Shown here one piece after another: positions 1 to 6,753 of a DNA stretch of 40,403 nucleotides. The stretch's first letter is position 1, and each line of letters begins with the position of its first letter. The notes beneath the pieces were generated by a model. That model was not told the origin of the DNA and made no database searches. It worked only from the letters and a program-made list of their open reading frames with translations. This DNA comes from a virus, in IMG/VR virus record IMGVR_UViG_3300047666_000565, positions 1-40,403 of that record; one strand, written 5' to 3'. The translations under genes and the position numbers were made by a program.

Positions 1-1
1 T

Positions 2-127
2 TGCGGCGAATGCGAAGCCATTGAGGTGGCGCGATCCGAAGATCACTGCCCCGAATGCGACAGTGAATTATTTGACAAATACACCGATTGGTTATCAAGC
101 CAAGAGGAACCCCTAGAAACTCAATAA
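2..127 (+). CDS. C-terminal fragment of a small zinc-ribbon protein
   Basis: An open frame enters from the left edge and ends at a TAA at 125-127, giving 41 residues with no start in view. It holds two CxxC pairs (CGEC near the start and CPEC about 13 residues later), the layout of a small zinc ribbon, followed by an acidic, glutamine-ending tail. The next gene begins 15 bp downstream behind an AAGGACC ribosome-binding site, so the fragment belongs to the same plus-strand run. Function is unknown; a zinc-binding structural role is inferred only from the cysteine spacing. Confidence 0.55.
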   Translation, partial: CGECEAIEVARSEDHCPECDSELFDKYTDWLSSQEEPLETQ

Positions 128-142
128 TAAGGACCGATCAGA

Positions 143-865
143 ATGCAGTTGATCCACGGAGATTGCCTAGAAGTGATGCACGACATACCGGATCAATCTG
201 TTGATATGGTACTGGCCGACCTTCCGTATGGCACAACGCAATGCAAATGGGACACCGAAATTGACCTGCAGGCACTGTGGGTGCACTACAACCGCATCTG
301 CACTGGGCCTGTTGTTTTGTTCGCTCAATCCCCATTCGACAAGAAACTTGGAATGAGCCAGATACATCGCCTCAAGTATGAGTGGATATGGGAAAAGACA
401 CACCCAACTGGACATCTGAACGCTAAGAAAATGCCGATGAAAGCGCATGAGAACTTGCTTGTGTTCTATTCAAAGCAACCGCTGTACCAGCCAATCAAAA
501 CAACAGGTCACAAGCGCAAGACAGCAACGAAGCACAAAGATGAAACGCCCGTTTACGGAAAGCAGAGCTTTGAGGCTGTCACCTACGACAGTACCGAAAG
601 ATACCCACGAAGTGTTCTAGAATTTCCATCTGATAAACAGCGCCTGAAGCTACACCCAACGCAGAAGCCCGTCGATTTACTGCGCTACATGATCCGAACC
701 TACACCAGAGAGGGTGACACCATTTTGGACAATGTTATGGGGTCAGGTTCAACTGGTGTGGCTTGCCTTCTGGAGGGTAGAAACTTCATCGGAATTGAGA
801 AACAGGCAGACTACTTTTCTGTCGCTGAAAGTCGGCTGAAACAGCCGCTAGATTTAATCGCATAG
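143..865 (+). CDS. site-specific DNA methyltransferase (N6-adenine/N4-cytosine class)
   Basis: A 240-residue protein of the N6_N4_Mtase family, which moves a methyl group from S-adenosylmethionine to the exocyclic amine of adenine or cytosine in DNA. The catalytic DLPYG (DPPY-type motif IV) lies at residues 26-30. The AdoMet-binding loop, GSGSTG, lies near residues 200-205 just before the C-terminal FIGIE strand. Motif IV before the AdoMet loop is the beta-class order, and the length suits the short phage versions. No restriction enzyme gene is adjacent, so it is likely an orphan enzyme that marks phage DNA against host restriction or affects its own regulation. Start chosen at 143 behind AAGGACCGATCAG. 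The recognised sequence cannot be read from the gene. Confidence 0.92.
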   Translation: MQLIHGDCLEVMHDIPDQSVDMVLADLPYGTTQCKWDTEIDLQALWVHYNRICTGPVVLFAQSPFDKKLGMSQIHRLKYEWIWEKTHPTGHLNAKKMPMKAHENLLVFYSKQPLYQPIKTTGHKRKTATKHKDETPVYGKQSFEAVTYDSTERYPRSVLEFPSDKQRLKLHPTQKPVDLLRYMIRTYTREGDTILDNVMGSGSTGVACLLEGRNFIGIEKQADYFSVAESRLKQPLDLIA

Positions 866-879
866 AAAGGACCATCACC

Positions 880-1119
880 ATGTCAGATAAACTTATTACC
901 ACCATGAAGGGCGCAGTGCGTGATTTCCTGATGCCGGAAACATACGTCCGCAAATCACCCGGCGGGACGTGTAAGGCTAATAGCGAAGTTGCCATGCCAG
1001 CGCACAACCACGCGGACAGCGCTATCGTGGAAATAAATCGCCAGCGCGACCAAATGTTTATAAATGATATTATCTATTTTTTGGACAGCGAAGAACACGA
1101 AACAAATAAACCACGATAA
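880..1119 (+). CDS. small hypothetical protein
   Basis: A 79-residue protein that I do not recognise. It starts 14 bp after the methyltransferase stop behind AAAGGACC, the same leader box used by the neighbouring small genes. The sequence is hydrophilic, with a histidine-containing middle (PAHNHADSA) and an isoleucine-rich helix followed by an acidic tail. There is no signal peptide or membrane segment. It is probably one of the small host-takeover or accessory proteins found at phage genome edges. The confidence is in its being coding, not in any function. Confidence 0.6.
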   Translation: MSDKLITTMKGAVRDFLMPETYVRKSPGGTCKANSEVAMPAHNHADSAIVEINRQRDQMFINDIIYFLDSEEHETNKPR

Positions 1120-1131
1120 AGGACGCCTGAC

Positions 1132-1338
1132 ATGAATGCTGAATACGGATGCAAGAGAACCTTCGGAACCACAACCTACGGCGTGTCGGGCTGTCTCAGC
1201 GCCGAAGAAGCCCTTGAATATGTGTTTCGTCGCGCCTTTGAAAATGGCGATTGGAGGCCCCGCGACTTGCGCGAAAAGTGGTGGCAGTTTTGGCGGCCAG
1301 TTGAACACACAGAACTTGAACAGAAATTCACAGATTAA
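1132..1338 (+). CDS. small hypothetical protein, Trp/Arg-rich C-terminus
   Basis: A 68-residue protein starting behind AAAGGACGCCTGAC. It has a cysteine-containing N-terminal half (residues 1-20, CKRTFG...GVSGC) and a helical second half rich in tryptophan and arginine (EKWWQFWRP). The family is not recognised. It closes the small-gene run upstream of the hairpin terminator and MPE-A. The equivalent position before MPE-B is held by an unrelated small gene, so the segment upstream of the terminator is variable. Confidence 0.6.
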   Translation: MNAEYGCKRTFGTTTYGVSGCLSAEEALEYVFRRAFENGDWRPRDLREKWWQFWRPVEHTELEQKFTD

Positions 1339-1349
1339 CCGCCAAGAAA

Positions 1350-1412
1350 ATGCCCAACCAAAAACCCGTTGCCTTGATTGGTCGCGGGTTTTTGTTGTTA
1401 AAACGCCCTTAA
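1350..1412 (+). CDS. possible leader mini-ORF spanning the terminator (20 aa)
   Basis: ATG at 1350 opens a 20-codon frame containing QKPVALIGRGF and runs through the terminator hairpin to a TAA at 1410-1412. The second locus has an ATG at the same distance, a different start of the peptide, and the same QKPVALIGRGF core. Here the ribosome-binding site is weak (AAGAAA). The conserved wording may simply reflect conservation of the hairpin DNA, so coding is uncertain. Confidence 0.2.
   Translation: MPNQKPVALIGRGFLLLKRP
1360..1393 (+). terminator. Rho-independent terminator (can act both ways)
   Basis: AAAAACCCG at 1360-1368 pairs exactly with CGGGTTTTT at 1385-1393, with a 16-nt loop. The A and T runs on both sides allow function on either strand. 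It separates the small-gene run from MPE-A and has a near-identical counterpart at 38849-38880. Confidence 0.75.
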
Positions 1413-1493
1413 GTTGAAAACCCTTAACAATCAAACCCCTGCGTGATACGCATAGACAACGCAAGCAAATTTCAATATTTGGAAGGTTAACCC

Positions 1494-2654
1494 ATGCCAA
1501 CTCCCACCATGTCTGATGCACTCGCAATTCAAGCCCTTGACGCCTTCGGCCGCAATAAAGAAAATTACGCAGACGCCGCAAGAGAAGTCGGGGTGCTGTA
1601 CAGCACATTCTATAGCCGAGTAAAAACTGCCAAAGAACGCGGGTTGCATTTATCCGAGGGCGCAAAGAACGCCATGCACAGCGCGGGATTAAACGGCGCG
1701 GAGGCAAAGGGCGGATGGATTCACAACTATGACCCGTCAACAGGCAACAAGACAGGCACAACGCGATGGTCTGCGCCTGTTGATGCAGAGGCCGCGCAAA
1801 AAAGCATCCTTGAAAACATCGCTAACGCCTTTGAAGGGATTAAATCGTTCCAAATTCCGCAGCCTGTCAACTTAGACGGCGATCACATGACAGTTTACCC
1901 GCTTTACGATATGCACATAGGGATGATGGCTTGGGGCAGGGAGACAAGGGGCCAAGACTTTGATTTGAAGTTAATGAAGTCCGACCTTATGCAGTCGATC
2001 ACGACGGTCATGGCCCGTTCACCCGACAGCACGGAGGCGCTGATAATCTTAGGCGGCGACACCATCCACGTAAACGATCACTTTAACGAGACGCCAGCAT
2101 CCGGCCACCACCAAGACGCTGATGGCCGCTTTGAAAAGATTATTGATGTTGCAATCGAAGCTATTAGTGGGGCCATTGAATTAGTCGCTCAGAAACACGC
2201 AAAGGTCAAAGTCCTAGTGCTACGAGGCAACCACGACGAAACGTCCCACATCGTCCTAAAAGCGGCCCTAAAACAACGATACCGCAACACCGACCACATC
2301 GAGTTTCCAGTGCTTCCCAAATGGGACAAGTCAGAGATTTATTGGCAGGTTTTTGGCGACGTTCTTATAATCACCCACCACGGCGACAAGGCCAAGCCCG
2401 AAAAGCTGGCAATGATTGCCGCCGATAAATGCCCGTTTTGGTCCGGCGCAAAATACCGCGTTATCCTGACGGGTCACATTCACACCCTCAAAGTCATGGA
2501 TATGCCAGGCGTCACGCATTATTCATTGCGTGCGTTCTGCCCACCAGACGCATACGGCGCAAACTTTGGCGGCGTCCGTGGTATCCAAGCAATGACGTTT
2601 GACAAATCAAAAGGGCTTGTTGTATCTGCGCACGATCCGATTAACAGGGATTAA
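1494..2654 (+). CDS. metallophosphoesterase with N-terminal helical domain (MPE-A)
   Basis: A 386-residue calcineurin-like phosphoesterase; the family uses two metal ions to cut phosphoester bonds, often in DNA (SbcD/Mre11 relatives). All core motifs are visible: DMH at 139-141, GGDTIH at 187-192, GNHDE at 244-248, THHGD near 293-297 and GHIH at 326-329. Residues 1-95 form a separate domain with a helix-turn-helix look (AAREVGVLYSTFYSRVKTAKERG), suggesting DNA binding. That domain and the flanking DNA recur in MPE-B, but the catalytic cores differ. Start at 1494 follows GGAAGG. The gene converges on the late operon. A nuclease role is inferred; the substrate is unknown. Confidence 0.88.
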   Translation: MPTPTMSDALAIQALDAFGRNKENYADAAREVGVLYSTFYSRVKTAKERGLHLSEGAKNAMHSAGLNGAEAKGGWIHNYDPSTGNKTGTTRWSAPVDAEAAQKSILENIANAFEGIKSFQIPQPVNLDGDHMTVYPLYDMHIGMMAWGRETRGQDFDLKLMKSDLMQSITTVMARSPDSTEALIILGGDTIHVNDHFNETPASGHHQDADGRFEKIIDVAIEAISGAIELVAQKHAKVKVLVLRGNHDETSHIVLKAALKQRYRNTDHIEFPVLPKWDKSEIYWQVFGDVLIITHHGDKAKPEKLAMIAADKCPFWSGAKYRVILTGHIHTLKVMDMPGVTHYSLRAFCPPDAYGANFGGVRGIQAMTFDKSKGLVVSAHDPINRD

Positions 2655-2655
2655 A

Positions 2656-2671
2656 CGCCCAACCAAGGGCG
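2656..2671. terminator. short hairpin between convergent transcripts
   Basis: CGCCC at 2656-2660 pairs with GGGCG at 2667-2671 and is followed by an AT-rich stretch. It lies between the end of MPE-A and the end of the minus-strand late operon. The five-pair stem is weak, so terminator function is plausible rather than certain. Confidence 0.4.
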
Positions 2672-2676
2672 CAATT

Positions 2677-2901
2677 CTATTTTGCAAACGCGCCAAACAG
2701 TCCCGACTTGAACGCGGCGAAAGCTAGCGCAAACGCAACGCACCATTTGAGCGTAGCGCCAGCATAGCGCATGACCGTTAGGAAACCTTTGATTGAGTTC
2801 CATGCGTCCATGACTTCCTCAAGGGCTTCAAGTTGTTCAGGGGTGTAATCATCAGGCGATTTGTTTTTCATCTTTTCAACTACGTCCTTTACGACATCCA
2901 T
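2677..2901 (-). CDS. small membrane protein, holin-like candidate
   Basis: A 74-residue protein with a charged N-terminal half (EKMKNKSPDDYTPEQLEALEEVMDAW) and one hydrophobic segment near the C-terminus (WCVAFALAFAAF, about residues 52-66). It is the last gene of the late operon, 5 bp after the Rz1 stop; I chose the ATG at 2901 because upstream extension would overlap Rz1 deeply. Position in the lysis cassette and the single membrane segment suggest a holin or lysis helper, but the family is not recognised. A second, partial copy of the end of this gene lies at 40235-40403, with an identical protein over the compared part. Confidence 0.7.
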   Translation of the reverse strand: MDVVKDVVEKMKNKSPDDYTPEQLEALEEVMDAWNSIKGFLTVMRYAGATLKWCVAFALAFAAFKSGLFGAFAK

Positions 2902-2905
2902 CTTA

Positions 2906-3124
2906 TTACACAACGCCCCCACCCCCGACAGCCCAGCACCCGTTTTTGACGCCGTTCCGATTGTGGGCGAGAATAAATTCCGCAGTGGCCTCAGTGATAA
3001 TATCATCTTCGCCCACTAGAGTAGGGGCACGACCAGCACAAACACTATCGCGATTTAGGGCGGGTCCAGTTACGGCGCAACTCATTAGCAGCATTGATAA
3101 CCCTAACATCATCATCAATTTCAT
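2906..3124 (-). CDS. Rz1: o-spanin (Rz1-like outer-membrane lipoprotein)
   Basis: A 72-residue protein beginning with a lysine plus a run of hydrophobic residues and a lipobox LMSC at residues 13-16, so Cys16 would be lipidated after signal peptidase II cleavage. The gene starts inside the Rz-like gene in another frame and overlaps it by 80 bp, the classic nested arrangement of lambda Rz/Rz1. It would sit in the outer membrane, bind the inner-membrane spanin and fuse the membranes at lysis. The mature part is not especially proline-rich and extends past the end of Rz, which is somewhat unusual. Confidence 0.75.
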   Translation of the reverse strand: MKLMMMLGLSMLLMSCAVTGPALNRDSVCAGRAPTLVGEDDIITEATAEFILAHNRNGVKNGCWAVGGGGVV

Positions 3125-3284
3125 CTCGTATCTCTTTCCGAGCGTTTGCGCCCTTTGTAATCTTGTTGTGAAGTTTAGTTTCAGCGTTCGTGCCGCCCTT
3201 GCGATATGCGGCAAACAGTGCGGCCACAGCGGCCAAGGCACCTGCGATGTAGGGAGCGAATTGTGTCAGAATTGCGGTGATCAT
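3045..3284 (-). CDS. Rz: i-spanin (Rz-like inner-membrane spanin)
   Basis: A 79-residue protein with an N-terminal membrane segment (residues 3-26, ending at AAYRKGG) and a charged, helical periplasmic part (ETKLHNKITKGANARKEIRDEIDDDV) likely to form a coiled coil. This is the layout of an Rz-type i-spanin. The start at 3284 follows GGAGG and overlaps the stop of the preceding gene (ATGA). With Rz1 it would bridge the periplasm in the last step of lysis of a Gram-negative host. Confidence 0.75.
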   Translation of the reverse strand: MITAILTQFAPYIAGALAAVAALFAAYRKGGTNAETKLHNKITKGANARKEIRDEIDDDVRVINAANELRRNWTRPKSR

Positions 3285-3460
3285 GTTGTGCCTCCAGTCT
3301 TCTTGGCCCATGCATACGCGCCTTCAACAGACGCGCCCAAGGCAAGCGCCAGCGTAGACACTATGTCAGGATCGCCCGCAAGCATATCGCCTTGCGCGAG
3401 GCCGACCACAGCCCCAGCGCCGTATCGCAGGATAATTCTAGCTACTGGTGCGTAGTTCAT
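3281..3460 (-). CDS. small hydrophobic protein of the lysis cassette (holin candidate)
   Basis: A 59-residue protein with two weakly hydrophobic segments (IILRYGAGAVVGLA and IVSTLALALGASV) separated by an acidic turn, ending in a lysine-containing tail. It is joined by ATGA overlaps to the amidase before it and the Rz gene after it. That position, between endolysin and spanins, is where holins are often found. The hydrophobicity is modest and I do not recognise the family, so the holin label is an inference. Confidence 0.6.
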   Translation of the reverse strand: MNYAPVARIILRYGAGAVVGLAQGDMLAGDPDIVSTLALALGASVEGAYAWAKKTGGTT

Positions 3461-4023
3461 TTTGTAACCCCAAAGAATGATTTTATCAGCGCAGCAAGCC
3501 AATGCACTTCTGGCGCAGGCTCCTTGCAATTCAACCGCGTGACCTTCGGCACTGACGCGGCTTTGCCCAGCCATTCCCCGACGTTAAAGCAAGGACATGC
3601 TTTGGCCGAAACTTCGTTGTGGCCCATAACTTGCAACTCACGCCCTGCGGCCTCTTGGATTGCGGCAATGGTGTCGCGCAACCATTTGTCTTGCGCCGGG
3701 GTGTAGTGGTCGGAAAACGCATCATCCGCCGCGCCGCCTTTACCGCCTTGCAATGCTAAGTGGATGGTGTCCCGGTTATGGCCTTTCGCGCCCGCGCCTG
3801 TTTCTTCCCAAACGTCCCCGTCTTTGTCCAAGTCGCGGCCCATTGCCTCATCGCCAGAGTAGGTGCAGAGAGCGGCGTAGGCCACATCGTTCCAGCCCCG
3901 TCCTTTGACGTGCCAGTCCGTGACCTCCTTCATAATCGTTTTGGCTTTCTGGTTCTTGCGCCAGCCCTTTGGGGTGTCCAAACAGTGGATCATAATCTTA
4001 GTTTTGTGTGCGGGGATCTTCAA
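3457..4023 (-). CDS. endolysin: T7-lysozyme-like N-acetylmuramoyl-L-alanine amidase
   Basis: A 188-residue zinc amidase that cuts the bond between N-acetylmuramic acid and L-alanine in peptidoglycan. It aligns by eye with T7 gp3.5: the metal ligands correspond to His13 (MIHC), His135 (MGHN) and Cys143 in KACPCF. The catalytic tyrosine corresponds to Tyr49 (DVAY) and the lysine to Lys141. It lacks a signal peptide, so it needs a holin for export. The start is a TTG at 4023, overlapping the previous stop and preceded by GGAAGG at good spacing; the next ATG would cut off the first strand. About 35 C-terminal residues extend past the family core. Confidence 0.92.
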   Translation of the reverse strand: MKIPAHKTKIMIHCLDTPKGWRKNQKAKTIMKEVTDWHVKGRGWNDVAYAALCTYSGDEAMGRDLDKDGDVWEETGAGAKGHNRDTIHLALQGGKGGAADDAFSDHYTPAQDKWLRDTIAAIQEAAGRELQVMGHNEVSAKACPCFNVGEWLGKAASVPKVTRLNCKEPAPEVHWLAALIKSFFGVTK

Positions 4024-4316
4024 AACTTACCTTCCCAGACGCGAAGTTGCGAATTATCAGGGTCCATCATTTCCTTGGCAACAACTTCTTCCATTGCCTT
4101 AGAGTCTGACATACTCACGCCCCATTTTTTGGCCCACATCTGGAACATCTTAGCCGGGACAACGCCCACCAGCTTGTTGTCATTTCCGAAATTGTTTAGC
4201 CCTAGGCTTTTTAACGTTTTCGCTTTTTCCAACGCTGGCGTGAAGTCGTGCGTCTCCTGCACTGTCATCTTTCCCGCCATGTCGTCCCAAAGGATTTTCT
4301 CGCTTATTTTCGTCAT
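4020..4316 (-). CDS. hypothetical protein before the endolysin
   Basis: A 98-residue soluble protein starting MTKISEKILWDDMAGK, with a GAGGC ribosome-binding site lying inside the preceding gene. It contains an amphipathic helix (ALEKAKTLKSLGL) and a conserved-looking VVPAKMFQMWAKKWGVS segment. The stop overlaps the TTG start of the amidase. It sits between the capsid and lysis genes, so it may be a minor virion or late accessory protein. The family is not recognised. Confidence 0.65.
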   Translation of the reverse strand: MTKISEKILWDDMAGKMTVQETHDFTPALEKAKTLKSLGLNNFGNDNKLVGVVPAKMFQMWAKKWGVSMSDSKAMEEVVAKEMMDPDNSQLRVWEGKF

Positions 4317-4452
4317 GTGTTGCCTCAAATGTCTTGCGCGGGCGTTCATTCAACATCCGCTCTGCGTTTTCTTCTGTTGCCTCGAATGTCTGGCCTTGGC
4401 GGTGCAATTCGCCGTTGATAAACATGCCCTTGCATGTAACTCGATATTCCAT
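4180..4452 (-). CDS. small protein after the capsid gene, with long 3' overlap
   Basis: A 90-residue frame starting MEYRVTCKGMFINGELHRQGQ behind AAGAGG. The first ~47 residues look like the short beta-rich proteins often found next to phage capsid genes. The remaining part is lysine-rich, of low complexity, and shares 137 bp with the next gene in another frame. That tail looks like read-through of an ancestral stop near KTFEAT rather than a selected domain. The real gene is probable; its C-terminal end is in doubt. Confidence 0.55.
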   Translation of the reverse strand: MEYRVTCKGMFINGELHRQGQTFEATEENAERMLNERPRKTFEATHDENKRENPLGRHGGKDDSAGDARLHASVGKSENVKKPRAKQFRK

Positions 4453-4503
4453 TTTCACCTCTTGGATAAAAGGATGGGGCGACCAAAGCCGCCCCGCCTT
4501 AAT

Positions 4504-5454
4504 TTAAGTAATGGTGTTATCGAACACGCCGCCGTTTGCAGCTTCATTGCGTGACACCAAAGTCATTTCGGTTACGATTTGACGTTTGTCAGAATCGCCC
4601 GTCTTGGCTAGCGCAACGCTCTTAGTCGGACGCAGGATCGCACATGCCCACTTGTCCTTCTCAACAATAAACACATCGCGTGAACGATTTTCACGAGTTG
4701 GGACGAAGGAAACCGTACCCCAAGGTGTGACGTAAACGCTTACGAAGTTTTCAATCTTGCCTGCTGATGCTTCGGCGCGGGCATTGTTGTTACCAGCAAA
4801 GGCCAAGGCTTTGTTCATCTGGAAACTTGAAAGGAAAACCGTGTCTGGCTTGCCTCCAGACTGCCATGCCGCCTGCATAACACCATCAAAACGTGCTTGG
4901 TTAAACGCAAGCAAGGTTGTAGTTTCATCGGTACGTGCGTCTGAACCATCGCCCGTAGCGTCAGCTCCTTCATTTGCACCGAAATCAGTGTTTGAAATCA
5001 AAAATGTTGGCAGGCCAGCAAGCTCACGCGCAGTTGTCGCATTACCAGCAACTTTTGCGTTGTTGGCAAAAAGCGCCTTTTCTTGGTCAAGCTTCTGCTC
5101 TTTGCCCGCCTTGAGAACTTGATACGCCATTTCCTTGGCGCGTCCGGCTTTGGTCAAACCTTCATCCGTATCGGACACAATTACTGCATCTTTAAAGATT
5201 TGGGTCCGGTTGTCCAAGCGAGTCGTGGCAGAACGTGCTGTAGCTGCTGTGTCGTCACCCTCAATGTGGGCGTTAGCACCTGAACTGCGCAAATTATCTT
5301 GCTGCCATTCGTGCTTTGTGCTTGTCGCCTTGGTCTTGGCAATGCCGGAAAGAAACGGGGTTTCTTCTGGCGAAATGTCGTAAATCATATCGGACAAATC
5401 TTCACGGATGCCGACTTGATCGTATGAATCGTAGGTATTTGCTGGTTGTGCCAT
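4504..5454 (-). CDS. major capsid protein (SU10-like, DUF5309 family)
   Basis: A 316-residue capsid subunit. The N-terminus, MAQPANTYDSYDQVGIREDLSDMIYDISPEETPFLS when read in pieces, is the typical opening of the SU10-type/DUF5309 family of HK97-fold shell proteins. It is followed by the KHEWQQDNLR and RLDNRTQIFKDAVIVSDTDEG segments of the family. The start at 5454 follows a strong TAGGAGA site, as expected for an abundant protein. The scaffold gene lies directly upstream. Length is usual for a protein without a fused scaffold. It would assemble on the scaffold into an icosahedral procapsid around the portal. Confidence 0.93.
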   Translation of the reverse strand: MAQPANTYDSYDQVGIREDLSDMIYDISPEETPFLSGIAKTKATSTKHEWQQDNLRSSGANAHIEGDDTAATARSATTRLDNRTQIFKDAVIVSDTDEGLTKAGRAKEMAYQVLKAGKEQKLDQEKALFANNAKVAGNATTARELAGLPTFLISNTDFGANEGADATGDGSDARTDETTTLLAFNQARFDGVMQAAWQSGGKPDTVFLSSFQMNKALAFAGNNNARAEASAGKIENFVSVYVTPWGTVSFVPTRENRSRDVFIVEKDKWACAILRPTKSVALAKTGDSDKRQIVTEMTLVSRNEAANGGVFDNTIT

Positions 5455-5483
5455 TTGATATTCTCCTAAAAGGGGCTAAACCG

Positions 5484-6521
5484 TTATTGATTTTGCTCAA
5501 ACATTAGGGCCATGAAATCCTCAGAACTTCCCGACTTTCGTGCTTTCGCCAGTTGCTTTTCGCGGACCACGCTTTTTGGCTGTGATCTCCGTCCCGTCGG
5601 CTTGACTGACTTCTGGGGCTTGGGCGTAGTTTTTGCCGCCGCTGTGCCAGATTGCAATTCACGCCACCGCATCGCATCGTTTAAAACGCTAACCGCACGC
5701 GCATCCGTTAGTCCCGCCAATTCCTCGGCGCTGTATCCGTATGCACTTTGTCCAACATCCACCAATTTAGATTTCAGCACTCGCGCCTTTTCAGGGTCCG
5801 CGAAGTCTGGAATCATTTCAACTAGCCGTGCAGCCTGCTTTTGCATGTCCGCTTGGCTTTGTTGCTCTTGATATTCACGGGTCCGATTTGTCGTCTCTGA
5901 AAGCTGCGTCTGCTGTGCAGTGTAGTCAGCTACTTCAACGTCATATTGAGCCTGTGCACGCATGTAACCGATTGGATCGGTATCAAGCATTGTTTGGTCT
6001 GGTCGTTGCGGTTGGGCGATTAACCCGTTGGTTTGCAGTTTTTGGACGGCATCAGAAAACCTTTGCTGATCCGCTTGAAAGGCTGCAATGTCGGTTTGGA
6101 ACTGCTTTCGTCCCTCTGCCGTTTCCTGCATCCCTTTTTGAATGTACGCCTGCCCCGAATAGGAGCGCGTTAGGTCGTTTGCAGATACTTCAACGGATTC
6201 ACCATCAACTTTGACATTGAAAGCTAGGCTTCCGTCAGTTTTAAGTGAAACCTGATGCGAGTTCATCGCTTGCATCATTTTTTTGAAGTCCGCCGGACCG
6301 TCGCTTTGTTCGGCTGCGTCATCCTCATCGTTGGATTCGTCAAGTTCATACTCAACATCGTCCGCAGAATTGTCGTCGTCTTCCTCTTGGTCGTCTTCTT
6401 CAATAATCTCCGTTTCTTCAACTTCGGGCGCGTCTTCTTGCGTTGCCTCGGCTTCTTCCACTTCAATTGTTGAATCAAATAGCAGGCTTTCGGCTGCTGT
6501 ATCTAGGTCAGTCGTGTTCAC
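5484..6521 (-). CDS. scaffolding protein
   Basis: A 345-residue, very acidic protein placed between portal and capsid. Residues ~15-75 are almost only Glu/Asp (EEDDQEEDDDNSADD). A helical middle (about 130-220) rich in glutamine is a likely coiled coil, and the C-terminus is basic (KSVVREKQLAKARKSG). Acidic N-terminus, helical centre and basic capsid-binding tail are the usual make-up of phage scaffolds. The start is GTG at 6521, overlapping the previous gene by 14 bp. It should guide shell assembly and leave before DNA packaging. Confidence 0.85.
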   Translation of the reverse strand: MNTTDLDTAAESLLFDSTIEVEEAEATQEDAPEVEETEIIEEDDQEEDDDNSADDVEYELDESNDEDDAAEQSDGPADFKKMMQAMNSHQVSLKTDGSLAFNVKVDGESVEVSANDLTRSYSGQAYIQKGMQETAEGRKQFQTDIAAFQADQQRFSDAVQKLQTNGLIAQPQRPDQTMLDTDPIGYMRAQAQYDVEVADYTAQQTQLSETTNRTREYQEQQSQADMQKQAARLVEMIPDFADPEKARVLKSKLVDVGQSAYGYSAEELAGLTDARAVSVLNDAMRWRELQSGTAAAKTTPKPQKSVKPTGRRSQPKSVVREKQLAKARKSGSSEDFMALMFEQNQ

Positions 6522-6753
6522 GGTCCTGATCTTTCTTTGTTAGAATGTCGCCCGTTGACACATATCTGCGCAACTGACTTTTGACTTCATTAAGCGCCAA
6601 CACCATGCGCCGGGCCTCTAGCACTTCTGCCTCGGTTGCCGACACGCGAGAGAAAACGCCTGTGTGGTACAATAATACCCCATTGAAGGCGTCTTGTAAA
6701 ACGTCATCTTTTAAAAGTTCGTCCGCACGCTGCGCCTTTGCCCGTTTGTCCAT
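6508..6753 (-). CDS. small hypothetical protein between portal and scaffold
   Basis: An 81-residue helical, charged protein (KRAKAQRADELLKDDVLQDAF... EARRMVLALNEVKSQLRRYV). The ATG at 6753 overlaps the portal stop as TGATG, so translation is probably coupled. Small proteins of this sort are common between portal and scaffold in podovirus-like genomes, but the role is unknown to me. Confidence 0.65.
   Translation of the reverse strand: MDKRAKAQRADELLKDDVLQDAFNGVLLYHTGVFSRVSATEAEVLEARRMVLALNEVKSQLRRYVSTGDILTKKDQDREHD

Noticed and set aside
955-1761. Long minus-strand frame of 268 codons
   Set aside because: It lies opposite three plus-strand genes and the terminator; it is rich in Trp/Cys/Arg as shadows are, and has no ribosome-binding site.
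3760-4554. Plus-strand frame of 264 codons opposite the endolysin region
   Set aside because: The minus-strand amidase has a clear family match with catalytic residues; the plus frame is cysteine/leucine-rich and unrecognisable.
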